Shown here: one piece after another, positions 24,190 to 35,394 of the stretch
Layout: each line of letters opens with the position of its first letter
Numbering within the stretch: position 1 is the first letter of the stretch
Assembly: GCA_022376925.1 (NCBI GenBank)
Contig: JAIOJX010000025.1
Span: forward strand, 95,755,608-95,819,607
DNA from: Tragulus kanchil
Taxonomy: Eukaryota > Chordata > Mammalia > Artiodactyla > Tragulidae
DNA length: 64,000 nt
Direction: 5' to 3'
Program-made: the position numbers and the translations under genes
Notes under the pieces: generated by a model
Told to the model about the DNA's origin: nothing
The model's database searches: none
Seen by the model: the letters and a program-made list of their open reading frames with translations, nothing else

Positions 24190-24858
24190 CTGCAATAAAC
24201 ATGGGAATGCACACACATCTTTGAGATAGTAATCTTATTTCCTTTGAATATATACCAAGAAGGGGGATTCCTGAATCATATGACATTTCTGTTTTCACTT
24301 TTTTTACTGTTTCCCACCAACATGTATAAGGGTCTCCTTTTCTCTACAGTCTCAACATCTGCTATCTTTAGACTTTTTAAATAGTCATCCTGACAGATGT
24401 GATGTGTGCATGTGCTATGTTGCTTCAGTCATATCTGACTCTTTATGACCCTATGGACTGTAGCCCCCCAGGCTCCTCTGTCCATGGGATTCTCCAGGCA
24501 AGAATATTGGAGTGGGTTGCCATTTCCTCCTCCAGGGTATCATCCTGACCTAAGGATTGATCCTGGATGTGAAGTGATACTTTGATTTGCATTTGCCTGA
24601 TGATTCATGACTTCGAGCACCTTTTCATATACTGGTTGGCCATTTGTATGTGTTCCTTGGAAAAATGTCTATCCTGGTCCTTTGTTTATTTTTAATCAGG
24701 TTATTATTAATTTGCAATTGAATTGTATGAGTTCTTATATACGTTTTATATTAACCCCTTATGAGATATATGGTTTGCAACTATCTTCTACCATTCCAAA
24801 GACTGCTATATTTGTAATCAGTAGCTTTTCTTTAAAGAATTATGTTTACAGTTTATAA
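22880..24858. mobile_element. Old L1-derived fragment with nested SINE
   Basis: It reads like the widespread mammalian L1 segment: GATGGACACTTATTTCCATA, CTGTGAATAATGCTGCAATA, TTGATTTGCATTTGCCTGAT, GGCCATTTGTATGTGTTCCT. It is interrupted by a Bov-tA SINE at 24398-24572, and by the joint of duplication 9. Confidence 0.65.
24398..24572 (-). mobile_element. Bov-tA-type SINE nested in L1
   Basis: Reverse-complement SINE with AGGCTCCTCTGTCCATGGGA and the GAATATTGGAGTGGGTTGCC box. The L1 text breaks off and resumes across it with a short direct repeat (TGTGA), consistent with insertion into the older LINE. Confidence 0.85.
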
Positions 24859-25482
24859 TATTCAAAAAATACTAAACAAAAACACATTATTAATCTTCAC
24901 TTCCCCAAAGCTAATCAAGATACAGTTAGGCTGACCTCTGGTGGCCAATGCCTCACCCTTCAGTAACTGACAAAATGGTATAAAGTCACTTATTTGCAGT
25001 GAGATAATCAAATAAAACATGGTAAACGAAATAATAGAAATTTCACAGCTAAAGAAAGCAACAAAGGTAGCATATACCCAAAGCATAAGGAAAACTGAGC
25101 AATAAAAGTCTATAAAATAAGAAAAATAACTCCAAATATTATTTTGTTCTTTTAGCTCATCAGTTTATTTTACATGAAAAACAAATGGTATATTCAGTGG
25201 CTTCCAAAGTCACATCTCTTATCCATCATCTTGATGGACACTTATTTCCATATCTTGGCAACTGTGAATAATGCTGCAATAAACATGGGAATGCACACAC
25301 ATCTTTGAGATAGTAATCTTATTTCCTTTGAATATATACCAAGAAGGGGATTCCTGAATCATATGACATTTCTGTTTTCACTTTTTTTACTGTTTCCCAC
25401 CAACATGTATAAGGGTCTCCTTTTCTCTACAGTCTCAACATCTGCTATCTTTAGACTTTTTAAATAGTCATCCTGACAGATG

Positions 25483-25655
25483 TGATGTGTGCATGTGCTA
25501 TGTTGCTTCAGTCATATCTGACTCTTTATGACCCTATGGACTGTAGCCCCCCAGGCTCCTCTGTCCATGGGATTCTCCAGGCAAGAATATTGGAGTGGGT
25601 TGCCATTTCCTCCTCCAGGGTATCATCCTGACCTAAGGATTGATCCTGGATGTGA
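25483..25655 (-). mobile_element. Bov-tA-type SINE (duplicate copy)
   Basis: Copy B version of the element at 24398-24572. Confidence 0.85.
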
Positions 25656-26293
25656 AGTGATACTTTGATTTGCATTTGCCTGATGATTCATGACTTCGAG
25701 CACCTTTTCATATACTGGTTGGCCATTTGTATGTGTTCCTTGGAAAAATGTCTATCCTGGTCCTTTGTTTATTTTTAATCAGGTTATTATTAATTTGCAA
25801 TTGAATTGTATGAGTTCTTATATACGTTTTATATTAACCCCTTATGAGATATATGGTTTGCAACTATCTTCTACCATTCCAAAGACTGCTATATTTGTAA
25901 TCAGTAGCTTTTCTTTAAAGAATTATGTTTACAGTTTATAATATTCAAAAAATACTAAACAAAAACACATTATTAATCTTCACTTCCCCAAAGCTAATCA
26001 AGATACAGTTAGGCTGACCTCTGGTGGCCAATGCCTCACCCTTCAGTAACTGACAAAATGGTATAAAGTCACTTATTTGCAGTGAGATAATCAAATAAAA
26101 CATGGTAAACGAAATAATAGAAATTTCACAGCTAAAGAAAGCAACAAAGGTAGCATATACCCAAAGCATAAGGAAAACTGAGCAATAAAAGTCTATAAAA
26201 TAAGAAAAATAACTCCAAATATTATTTTGTTCTTTTAGCTCATCAGTTTATTTTACATGAAAAACAAATGGTATATTCAGTGGCTTCCAAAGT

Positions 26294-27567
26294 AAGGATA
26301 GCTCTAAACAAATACTGTGGACGCTAGCTCCATGTGTCAGCTTAGCACTTGAAATGTGGCTAGTGTGAAATAGTTTCCAATTTCAAAGACTTAATAGGAA
26401 GAAAAAGGATTGTAATCTAATCAATAATTTATGCTGAGTACATGTTGAACTGATATTTTGGATATACTTGGTTAAAGAAATTAATGCCTTTTCTAGGTTT
26501 CTTTCACCGCAGTTACCTAGGCATTCTACATTTTTATCTATAGTGAGATTATCAAATATATTCCATGGACTCTTCAACCTCTATGTTTTTCCTCTAGCTG
26601 ATTAACCTAAAATCCCACACCTCTTGCCATTTCAAAAATTAGACATCTTGATAATTTTGAAATTATGAGAACCTCAACTGCTACCATATTTATTAACTAG
26701 CATTTGAATACCTACACTGTTTCAGTAATTAGGACTATGAAGCAAAGGAATAGATGAACAAATTGTGACATACTCATACAATAGGATACTACAGAAACTT
26801 ATCTATACCTCAGTTTCCTCATCTTAAAAAGGAGAACAGAGCTTCAAGGATTGTGTCTTGAGGATTAAATGAAGTAAAGTGCTTAGAACAGTGTCTTGGC
26901 ATGAAAGGTAACAAACAGAATTTTATGGCAAGAAAAGAAAAATTTTAACATGAATGTTTTCTCTATTTGGGATTCCCCCCACCTTCCTGTGTGTGTTGTG
27001 TCACTGCACTAACCAGACCTCCTTAGCAGACAGCCTTCCTCCTTAATCCTATAAGGACTCTGGGACCTATGATACACTGCTCCTTTTATACCCAGAGAGC
27101 TGGATTGTGTAAACCGTCAATAGTGCTTATTTGATTATAACGCTTTGTCTCAAAAACATAAATAATTGTGCTTAGACCTCTAAAGGGCAGAACCGTTCTT
27201 AGAGGTTTCTGAAAGACTATCTCATGGGTTATACTTCTCAGCTTGTTTCCTTTTTATCCCTAGATCGATCATTGATTAAAGGGTTCATAAGGCTTTCAGT
27301 TACTTTTATGGAAGCATCAATATGAACAAATCTCAAAAATAATACTTATTGAAAAGAGCAGGTTCCATATGATTACTCATATAACGTTAGAACATGCATA
27401 CTTATTCAGATTTACTCATGTGTTATTAACACATGAAATTAACAGCAAATTAAGAAAATTAAAAAAAAAGAAAATCCGCAACTACTGGGAGGGAAAGTAG
27501 TTCAATAAAAAAAAAAGGTGTACATACAGCATTGTAATCTAATTCTTGAGCTGGTTGTGCGTACCGA
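26294..27567. other. Single-copy sequence left of the promoter
   Basis: No exon or repeat is recognised in about 1.27 kb. By position it belongs to the first DCAF16 intron. A possible non-coding DCAF16 exon cannot be excluded from sequence alone. Confidence 0.4.
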
Positions 27568-27724
27568 GATGTTGATTTCTATCTGAAACAGCTACATTAT
27601 AAAAAGCTTAGAGACTTAGCTACAGTCCGGAGGCACCCCAAATTTCTTTACCTTAACCACTATACCCTAAACCCTTTTCGAATCTTTGCTCTCCTTTGTT
27701 GAAAACGTTGGCTTTAGGCACCTT

Positions 27725-27930
27725 CGTGGAACTTCTTTGGTGGCTCAGAGGCTCCCTCCAGCCAACGTAGGAGACCCCGGTTAGATCCCTGGGTGGGGAA
27801 GAGCCCCAGGAGGAGGAAATGGCAACTCACTCCAGTATTATTGTCTAGGAAAAATCCCAAAGACAGAGGAGCCTGGCTGACTACAGTCCCTGGGGTGCCA
27901 AGGAGTCGGACACAACTGACAGACTGCACT
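27725..27930 (+). mobile_element. Bov-tA-type SINE
   Basis: Contains GGAACTTCTTTGGTGGCTCA, CCAACGTAGGAGACCCCGGT, CACTCCAGTATTATTGTC and GAGTCGGACACAACTGACAG. It sits about 300 bases left of the CpG island. Confidence 0.88.
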
Positions 27931-28804
27931 TTTGTAAACTAGGTTTGAAATCCAGTGCATCTGGAACAAGTCGTGTCTAAATTAACCCATCTCCCAAACT
28001 GCCTCCCACGTTTGCAGACTCTCCACTAGCCGAAGACCGCAGAATTAAAAAGCAGCTTGCCTCCATCCGGAGACCACAAGACTTCTACCTTCTCAGTAGA
28101 AGCCGGAGTGCTGCTCAGCACTCCTAGACGCCCCAGCTTTCCCTCCTCCACGCATCTCCGAACGAACCCCTCTTCCCCTTCTGGGGGAACAGGGATTCTT
28201 GCCCTCTGCAGAGTCCCTGTTCTCACCCCCCGGGGGATCCGTTCTTCTTCCTTGCCTCACCCCAAGCCGCAAGACCCGATTAGGCCTACCGCCACCAGCT
28301 GGGTTCCAAGAGTCGCATCGCCACAGGGCTCGCACTCCTGCTGGATACCTCTTCCGGGGGAGCCAATGCCCACTCCTCTTGGAAACACCAATTCCCACTC
28401 TGGAAACATCTTAAAGGACGCTAAACGCATGCGCCCAATCGGTGAGGTTAAAGGGGGTGGATTCTTCCAGTTCTCGCGGCTCTACGCACTCGCGGGAGTC
28501 TCGCGGTATTTCCTTCTCCCGCGGGAGTTGTTTGAACGCTCTGGCGGTAACCACGCCCTCACCCCTAGGTTGCGGGCTTACCGGAATCTGAAGTGTCCCT
28601 GTGTACACTCGGACCGTGGGATCCCCTGAACAGGCTTTGTCCTGCTCGGATGTTGATTTCTATCTGAAACAGCTACATTATAAAAAGCTTAGAGACTTAG
28701 CTACAGTCCGAGGCACCCCAAATTTCTTTACCTTAACCACTATACCCTAAACCCTTTTCGAATCTTTGCTCTCCTTTGTTGAAAACGTTGGCTTTAGGCA
28801 CCTT

Positions 28805-29010
28805 CGTGGAACTTCTTTGGTGGCTCAGAGGCTCCCTCCAGCCAACGTAGGAGACCCCGGTTAGATCCCTGGGTGGGGAAGAGCCCCAGGAGGAGGAAAT
28901 GGCAACTCACTCCAGTATTATTGTCTAGGAAAAATCCCAAAGACAGAGGAGCCTGGCTGACTACAGTCCCTGGGGTGCCAAGGAGTCGGACACAACTGAC
29001 AGACTGCACT
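28805..29010 (+). mobile_element. Bov-tA-type SINE (duplicate copy)
   Basis: Copy B version of the element at 27725-27930. Confidence 0.88.
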
Positions 29011-29513
29011 TTTGTAAACTAGGTTTGAAATCCAGTGCATCTGGAACAAGTCGTGTCTAAATTAACCCATCTCCCAAACTGCCTCCCACGTTTGCAGACT
29101 CTCCACTAGCCGAAGACCGCAGAATTAAAAAGCAGCTTGCCTCCATCCGGAGACCACAAGACTTCTACCTTCTCAGTAGAAGCCGGAGTGCTGCTCAGCA
29201 CTCCTAGACGCCCCAGCTTTCCCTCCTCCACGCATCTCCGAACGAACCCCTCTTCCCCTTCTGGGGGAACAGGGATTCTTGCCCTCTGCAGAGTCCCTGT
29301 TCTCACCCCCGGAGGATCCTTTCTTCTTCCTTGCCTCACCCCAAGCCGCAAGACCCGATTAGGCCTACCGCCACCAGCTGGGTTCCAAGAGTCGCATCGC
29401 CACAGGGCTCGCACTCCTGCTGGATACCTCTTCCGGGGGAGCCAATGCCCACTCCTCTTGGAAACACCAATTCCCACTCTGGAAACATCTTAAAGGACGC
29501 TAAACGCATGCGC

Positions 29514-29518
29514 CCAAT
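29514..29518 (+). promoter_or_regulatory. NCAPG: CCAAT box (NF-Y type)
   Basis: CCAAT in the context CGCCCAATCGGT, about 245 bases upstream of the NCAPG ATG. A second CCAAT lies at 29442-29446. Paired CCAAT boxes with a downstream CHR are typical of G2/M gene promoters. Confidence 0.6.
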
Positions 29519-29600
29519 CGGTGAGGTTAAAGGGGGTGGATTCTTCCAGTTCTCGCGGCTCTACGCACTCGCGGGAGTCTCGCGGTATTTCCTTCTCCCG

Positions 29601-29615
29601 CGGGAGTTGTTTGAA
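29601..29615 (+). promoter_or_regulatory. NCAPG: CDE/CHR-like cell-cycle element
   Basis: CGGGA, four bases (GTTG), then TTTGAA: the spacing of a CDE-N4-CHR site bound by DREAM and MuvB complexes. It lies 144-158 bases upstream of the NCAPG ATG. NCAPG is a known G2/M-peaking gene, so this is a plausible main regulator. The CDE half is imperfect. The TTTGAA core recurs at 28531-28536 and 30717-30722 in the duplicate copies. Confidence 0.55.
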
Positions 29616-29758
29616 CGCTCTGGCGGTAACCACGCCCTCACCCCTAGGTTGCGGGCTTACCGGAATCTGAAGTGTCCCTGTGTACACTCGGACCGTGATC
29701 GTTCGGGCCAGCTGCAGCCGAGCGTGAACAGGCTTTGTCCTGCTCGGATCCTGGCGCT

Positions 29759-29869
29759 ATGGGGGCAGAGAAGAGACTGCTGGCGATTAAGGAGGCCTTC
29801 CAGCTGGCGCAACAGCCGCACCAGAACCTGGCGAAGCTGGTGGTGGCTCTGAGCCGCACCTACGGCTCG
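29759..29869 (+). CDS. NCAPG: NCAPG exon 1 (copy 1)
   Basis: ATG followed by 37 codons, MGAEKRLLAIKEAF to RTYGS, ending at GTAAGC in phase 0. The start matches the family N-terminus exactly in position. GCGCT precedes the ATG, a weak Kozak context, with G at +4. Confidence 0.95.
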
Positions 29870-30513
29870 GTAAGCTCGGCTGCCCGCGGTCTGGGGCTCC
29901 CGCCTTTCCCCTCTGCTTCTCCCCGGAGCTTCCTGCTACCCCCGCGACTCAGCGCACCGCGACTCCAGCCTCCTTAACCTTCCCGACCCGCTTCGGAGAG
30001 GCAAATCCCCTCTTCCCTTCCCAGAGACCTACTGCGTGGACCGTTAAAATTCTCTGTTTGGCGGTAAACTTAGAGAAATTCTTGCGAGAAAACGGGGCGA
30101 CGCAGTGTACGGCCACAGCCTGGGTCCTGAGCGCGGTGGTTCGGTGGTGGTTGATCTTCCAGTCACCGCTCTCACATTTAATTACTTAAAGCTTGCCCCG
30201 TAGTGAAACTGCATCATATCAGCAATTAGCACATTGTTAGCACCTGGCTCTTCCTAGGCACGTAAATACTGTTACCTTTTGAATGAAGCCTTGTAAAGAA
30301 TAGGACAATCAATTTCGGGAAAATTATTTGAGGTGCGAGAAAAAATTTGTTAGTCAATGTAATAGAGCTTGAGGATATGAGATAGGATATGAAAGTTGTA
30401 TCAGAAAGGAATTGCTGTGTAATATTAAGGGTAATACGGTAAAACGCAGACGCCATTGTTGATTTTGGATTATTTATGAAGCAGGTTTTACTGAAACTGT
30501 TACCTTGGCATCA
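29870..30513. other. NCAPG: NCAPG intron 1, first appearance
   Basis: GC-rich for about 300 bases, then AT-rich, with no recognisable repeat. It is repeated at 30977-31621 and then continues to the exon 2 acceptor at 31886. Confidence 0.7.
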
Positions 30514-30865
30514 GAAATCGATCCTGCTGGATACCTCTTCCGGGGGAGCCAATGCCCACTCCTCTTGGAAACACCAATTCCCACTCTGGAAACATCTTAA
30601 AGGACGCTAAACGCATGCGCCCAATCGGTGAGGTTAAAGGGGGTGGATTCTTCCAGTTCTCGCGGCTCTACGCACTCGCGGGAGTCTCGCGGTATTTCCT
30701 TCTCCCGCGGGAGTTGTTTGAACGCTCTGGCGGTAACCACGCCCTCACCCCTAGGTTGCGGGCTTACCGGAATCTGAAGTGTCCCTGTGTACACTCGGAC
30801 CGTGATCGTTCGGGCCAGCTGCAGCCGAGCGTGAACAGGCTTTGTCCTGCTCGGATCCTGGCGCT

Positions 30866-30976
30866 ATGGGGGCAGAGAAGAGACTGCTGGCGATTAAGGA
30901 GGCCTTCCAGCTGGCGCAACAGCCGCACCAGAACCTGGCGAAGCTGGTGGTGGCTCTGAGCCGCACCTACGGCTCG
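30866..30976 (+). CDS. NCAPG: NCAPG exon 1 (copy 2)
   Basis: Identical to 29759-29869, with the same 5' UTR and donor. This is the copy that leads directly into the single exon 2 at 31887 through contiguous intron 1. Confidence 0.93.
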
Positions 30977-31886
30977 GTAAGCTCGGCTGCCCGCGGTCTG
31001 GGGCTCCCGCCTTTCCCCTCTGCTTCTCCCCGGAGCTTCCTGCTACCCCCGCGACTCAGCGCACCGCGACTCCAGCCTCCTTAACCTTCCCGACCCGCTT
31101 CGGAGAGGCAAATCCCCTCTTCCCTTCCCAGAGACCTACTGCGTGGACCGTTAAAATTCTCTGTTTGGCGGTAAACTTAGAGAAATTCTTGCGAGAAAAC
31201 GGGGCGACGCAGTGTACGGCCACAGCCTGGGTCCTGAGCGCGGTGGTTCGGTGGTGGTTGATCTTCCAGTCACCGCTCTCACATTTAATTACTTAAAGCT
31301 TGCCCCGTAGTGAAACTGCATCATATCAGCAATTAGCACATTGTTAGCACCTGGCTCTTCCTAGGCACGTAAATACTGTTACCTTTTGAATGAAGCCTTG
31401 TAAAGAATAGGACAATCAATTTCGGGAAAATTATTTGAGGTGCGAGAAAAAATTTGTTAGTCAATGTAATAGAGCTTGAGGATATGAGATAGGATATGAA
31501 AGTTGTATCAGAAAGGAATTGCTGTGTAATATTAAGGGTAATACGGTAAAACGCAGACGCCATTGTTGATTTTGGATTATTTATGAAGCAGGTTTTTACT
31601 GAAACTGTTACCTTGGCATCATTTTGGGGATTTAAGAGTTGGGAAAAAAAGAGTGGTTCTTTCACTGGCAAAATTCACGTTTGTTTTTCTCCTGGGAGAA
31701 GTAAATTTCTCCATAGAGAGAGATTTGTGCAGATTTATTTCCCTTTTGCTGGCTTGGATAATTGAGTTTACTAACTAATAATTTTAGTTTGTGGTAGGAC
31801 TGGTGTTTTCAGCATTTTAGAGTAATGTTGAGGACAAAAAAAGAATTTATCCATGCATTTTTTGAAGGGTTTCTTTCCTCTTTCAG

Positions 31887-32090
31887 GTGGATGACAAAAC
31901 GGGTTTTTATGAGGAGTTTGTTCATTACCTTAAATATGCTATGGTGGTCTATAAACGAGAACCAGCTGTGGAGAGAATAATAGAATTTGCAGCAAAGTTT
32001 GTTACTTCATTTCACCAATCAGATATGGAAAATGATGAAGAGGAGGAGGATGGTGGCATTTTAAATTATTTGTTTACTTTTCTATTGAAG
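31887..32090 (+). CDS. NCAPG: NCAPG exon 2
   Basis: 204 bases, residues 38-105, acceptor TTTCAG and donor GTATAT, phase 0 at both ends. It encodes the first HEAT-type helices and the acidic stretch ENDEEEEDGG. The first codon is GTG (Val38), where human NCAPG has Met before DDKT. Confidence 0.95.
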
Positions 32091-32614
32091 GTATATGAAA
32101 ACTAGAATTTCAGGGGAATACTTTAGAACATTCTGCTATTTAAAAAGGGCCATAAGAGTTTGTGTTTCTTAGAGAATGAAATATCTGATAATTGAGAAAA
32201 TGTCTGAATGAGTCTGCTTTTTAAAGGAAATCTTAGAACTGTCGTTAAGATTAAAGAGTGGATTGTTTAAAATAAGTCTGGCATTAAATTTTTAATGACC
32301 ACTCTAAACCACTTCTCTCATATACATTTGTTTAAAATGGGTTATCTTTTTGAGAAGTAAAGGAAGAGTTCCTGCAAAGAGGAATATGCTTTTGTAATTT
32401 AGCAAATACTTTAGACTATGTATATTTTGAGACTCTGTGTTCTATAATGTGTATATAGTAGGCATATGGGTCATGGTTACATTATGGTTTTTCTGCAAGT
32501 AATGAGTTATTATTGTTATAAATTCTTGAATTCTAAACATACAGAATTCAAATAGTGTGTCGTTATTTAGTAGTGGTATGTGACTCAATAAATTTTGAAT
32601 TTTTTCTGTTTTAG

Positions 32615-32843
32615 TCTCATGAAGCAAACAGCAATGCAGTTAGATTTAGAGTGTGCCAGCTCATAAACAAGCTCTTGGGAAATATGCCAGAAAATGCCCA
32701 GATTGATGATGATTTGTTTGATAAAATTAATGAAGCTATGCTTACTAGATTGAAAGATAAAATTCCAAATGTAAGGATACAGGCAGTTCTTGCTCTTTCA
32801 CGCCTGCAGGATCCCAAAGATGATGAATGCCCAGTGGCTGATG
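32615..32843 (+). CDS. NCAPG: NCAPG exon 3 (copy 1)
   Basis: 229 bases, residues 106-181 plus one base of codon 182. The acceptor is TTTTAG and the donor GTATGT. It encodes SHEANSNAVRFRVCQLINKL through LQDPKDDECPVAD, the second HEAT block. Confidence 0.95.
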
Positions 32844-33705
32844 GTATGTATAGCTCCCTAAATCCTTTCTCAATTTTGTTGATTTTGTTATTTCTTAGCA
32901 GGTAAGTTTCTTGTTATGACATATTATGAAAGCATATAGTTTATATGCATATATGTACACACACACATCTGATTTTAAAACTTATATTAAGAACTTCTAT
33001 ACTTAAGTAGCCACACTATCCAACGTGAAAAAAAGAAGAGTATCATAAGTACCTTGGAAGTCTGTCTTATGTTCCACTCCAGTTGCATCACTATTACACT
33101 CTTACACCAGTGTGTAATTGAACACACTGGTCCAATTACAAGCCAATTACTGGTCTGAATTAATGATTGTCTTGAATTTTGGTTTAATTAGTTCTAGAAT
33201 TTCAGGGAATACTTTAGAACATTCTGCTATTTAAAAAGGGCCATAAGAGTTTGTGTTTCTTAGAGAATGAAATATCTGATAATTGAGAAAATGTCTGAAT
33301 GAGTCTGCTTTTTAAAGGAAATCTTAGAACTGTCGTTAAGATTAAAGAGTGGATTGTTTAAAATAAGTCTGGCATTAAATTTTTAATGACCACTCTAAAC
33401 CACTTCTCTCATATACATTTGTTTAAAATGGGTTATCTTTTTGAGAAGTAAAGGAAGAGTTCCTGCAAAGAGGAATATGCTTTTGTAATTTAGCAAATAC
33501 TTTAGACTATGTATATTTTGAGACTCTGTGTTCTATAATGTGTATATAGTAGGCATATGGGTCATGGTTACATTATGGTTTTTCTGCAAGTAATGAGTTA
33601 TTATTGTTATAAATTCTTGAATTCTAAACATACAGAATTCAAATAGTGTGTCGTTATTTAGTAGTGGTATGTGACTCAATAAATTTTGAATTTTTTCTGT
33701 TTTAG

Positions 33706-33934
33706 TCTCATGAAGCAAACAGCAATGCAGTTAGATTTAGAGTGTGCCAGCTCATAAACAAGCTCTTGGGAAATATGCCAGAAAATGCCCAGATTGATGA
33801 TGATTTGTTTGATAAAATTAATGAAGCTATGCTTACTAGATTGAAAGATAAAATTCCAAATGTAAGGATACAGGCAGTTCTTGCTCTTTCACGCCTGCAG
33901 GATCCCAAAGATGATGAATGCCCAGTGGCTGATG
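33706..33934 (+). CDS. NCAPG: NCAPG exon 3 (copy 2)
   Basis: Base-identical coding copy of 32615-32843. Its length is not a multiple of three, so splicing both copies in would shift the frame. Treat it as redundant. Confidence 0.9.
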
Positions 33935-34315
33935 GTATGTATAGCTCCCTAAATCCTTTCTCAATTTTGTTGATTTTGTTATTTCTTAGCAGGTAAGTTT
34001 CTTGTTATGACATATTATGAAAGCATATAGTTTATATGCATATATGTACACACACACATCTGATTTTAAAACTTATATTAAGAACTTCTATACTTAAGTA
34101 GCCACACTATCCAACGTGAAAAAAAGAAGAGTATCATAAGTACCTTGGAAGTCTGTCTTATGTTCCACTCCAGTTGCATCACTATTACACTCTTACACCA
34201 GTGTGTAATTGAACACACTGGTCCAATTACAAGCCAATTACTGGTCTGAATTAATGATTGTCTTGAATTTTGGTTTAATTATTCTTTTGCCTTTTTGTTT
34301 GTTTGAACGGTTAAC

Positions 34316-34525
34316 CACGTGTGTGTGTGCCCAGTCGCTTAGTCGAGTCTGACTCTTTCTGACCCTGGACTGTAACCCACCAGGCTGCTCTGTCCATTGG
34401 ATTTTTCAGGCAAGAGTACTGGAGTGGGTTGCTATTTTTCTCTTCCAGAGTATCTTCTGACCCAGGGATTGTTTCCTGCATTGACAGACAAATTCTCTTA
34501 TCAGTGAGCCACCTGGGAAGCCCAA
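34316..34525 (-). mobile_element. Bov-tA-type SINE, antisense (intron 3)
   Basis: It runs from GTGTGCCCAGTCGCTTAGTC, through CAGGCTGCTCTGTCCATTGG, to GAGCCACCTGGGAAGCCC. Confidence 0.88.
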
Positions 34526-34564
34526 CCAGATGTATATAAACCTCTAAATAATGTTAAGTTTTAC

Positions 34565-35394
34565 TTTTTTTTTTCTGTCCACTTCTATTGGTCTTTCATT
34601 TATTTCTATTTTCATCAATGCTCTTTGGCCTGTGTGGGCCTCTCTTGCTGCAGAGCACTAGCTCTGGGCGCATGCGCACCAGAGCACTGGTTCAGTAATT
34701 GGACGCATTGGTCCAGCTGCTCCGCGGCACGGGGTTATCTTCCCAGGCCAGGGATGGAACCAGTGCTCCTTACATTGCAAGGCGGTGTCTTTACCCACTG
34801 GACCACCGGAGAAGCCCTTTGCCTATTTTTTTTTATTTTAATTTTTAGCCGCTTTTATTGGTCTTTCATTTATTTATTTTTCATCCATCTTTGTTCTTCG
34901 GCCTGTGTGGGCCTCCCAGTGCAGTGGCCTCTCCTGTAGCAGAGCACCGGCTCTGGGCGCATGCGCTCCAGAGCACTGGTTCAGTAATTGGACGCATTGG
35001 TCCAGCTGCTCCGCGGCACGGGGTTATCTTCCCAGGCCAGGGATGGAACCAGTGCTCCTTACATTGCAAGGCGGTGTCTTTACCCACTGGACCACCGGAG
35101 AAGCCCTTTGCCTATTTTTTTTTATTTTAATTTTTAGCCGCTTTTATTGGTCTTTCATTTATTTATTTTTCATCCATCTTTGTTCTTCGGCCTGTGTGGG
35201 CCTCCCAGTGCAGTGGCCTCTCCTGTAGCAGAGCACCGGCTCTGGGCGCATGCGCTTCAGAGCACTGGCTTGTAATTGGACACACTGGTCCAGCTTCCGT
35301 GGCATGTGGGATCTTCCCGTGCCAGGAATCCAACCGGCGCCTCTTGCAGTGCAAGGGGGTCTCTTTATCCACTGGACCACCAGGGAAGCCCTCA
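34565..35394 (-). mobile_element. Tandem array of three CHR-like SINE units
   Basis: Three antisense CHR-like SINEs run head to tail at about 34570-34816, 34840-35106 and 35130-35394, with a unit length of about 289. Units 1 and 2 share an identical 3' half, and units 2 and 3 share an identical 5' half plus spacer. That pattern suggests unequal exchange or replication slippage between SINEs, not three separate insertions. Confidence 0.8.

Larger units (their letters stand above)
24147..26293. repeat. Tandem duplication 10 (about 1.08 kb unit)
   Basis: Copy A 24147-25210 and copy B 25231-26293, with a 20-base filler at 25211-25230 that resembles the text just before copy A (CACATCTTCTTTATCCATTC). 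Its start overlaps the end of duplication 9, so GATGGACACTTATTTCC occurs at about 23080, 24149 and 25233. Confidence 0.92.
27568..29748. repeat. Tandem duplication 11 (about 1.08 kb unit), promoter region
   Basis: Copy A 27568-28650 and copy B 28649-29748. Copy A stops inside the 5' UTR just before the NCAPG start, so it has a promoter but no exon 1 coding sequence. Copy A also has 8 bases in place of 27 near 28618 and altered bases around 28230, where copy B has the fuller sequence. Confidence 0.92.
28050..30170. promoter_or_regulatory. CpG-island bidirectional DCAF16/NCAPG promoter
   Basis: GC- and CpG-rich sequence, sharply unlike the AT-rich flanks, between divergent DCAF16 (minus) and NCAPG (plus). 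The promoter content appears as 28050-28650 (copy A) and 29130-29758 (copy B), with a third partial copy at 30522-30865. Visible elements in copy B are CCAAT at 29442-29446 and 29514-29518, an ETS-like CTTCCGG near 29430, and a CDE/CHR-like pair at 29601-29615. No TATA box is seen. Head-to-head spacing with a shared promoter is the known arrangement of these two genes. Confidence 0.8.
29415..31621. repeat. Tandem duplication 12 (about 1.11 kb unit), promoter plus NCAPG exon 1
   Basis: Copy A 29415-30513 and copy B 30522-31621, with an 8-base filler (30514-30521). Together with duplication 11, the segment of about 29415-29748 occurs three times. The copies differ by one T in a run near 31593. 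Confidence 0.92.
32102..34281. repeat. Tandem duplication 13 (1,091-base unit), NCAPG exon 3
   Basis: Copy A 32102-33190 and copy B 33194-34281, with only 3 joint bases. It spans intron 2 from 12 bases after the exon 2 donor, all of exon 3, and part of intron 3. Confidence 0.93.

Noticed and set aside
28057..29852. Long open frames (up to 190 codons) across the CpG island
   Set aside because: GC-rich sequence with few stops. The frames run through promoter and out-of-frame exon 1, and change with the duplicate version.
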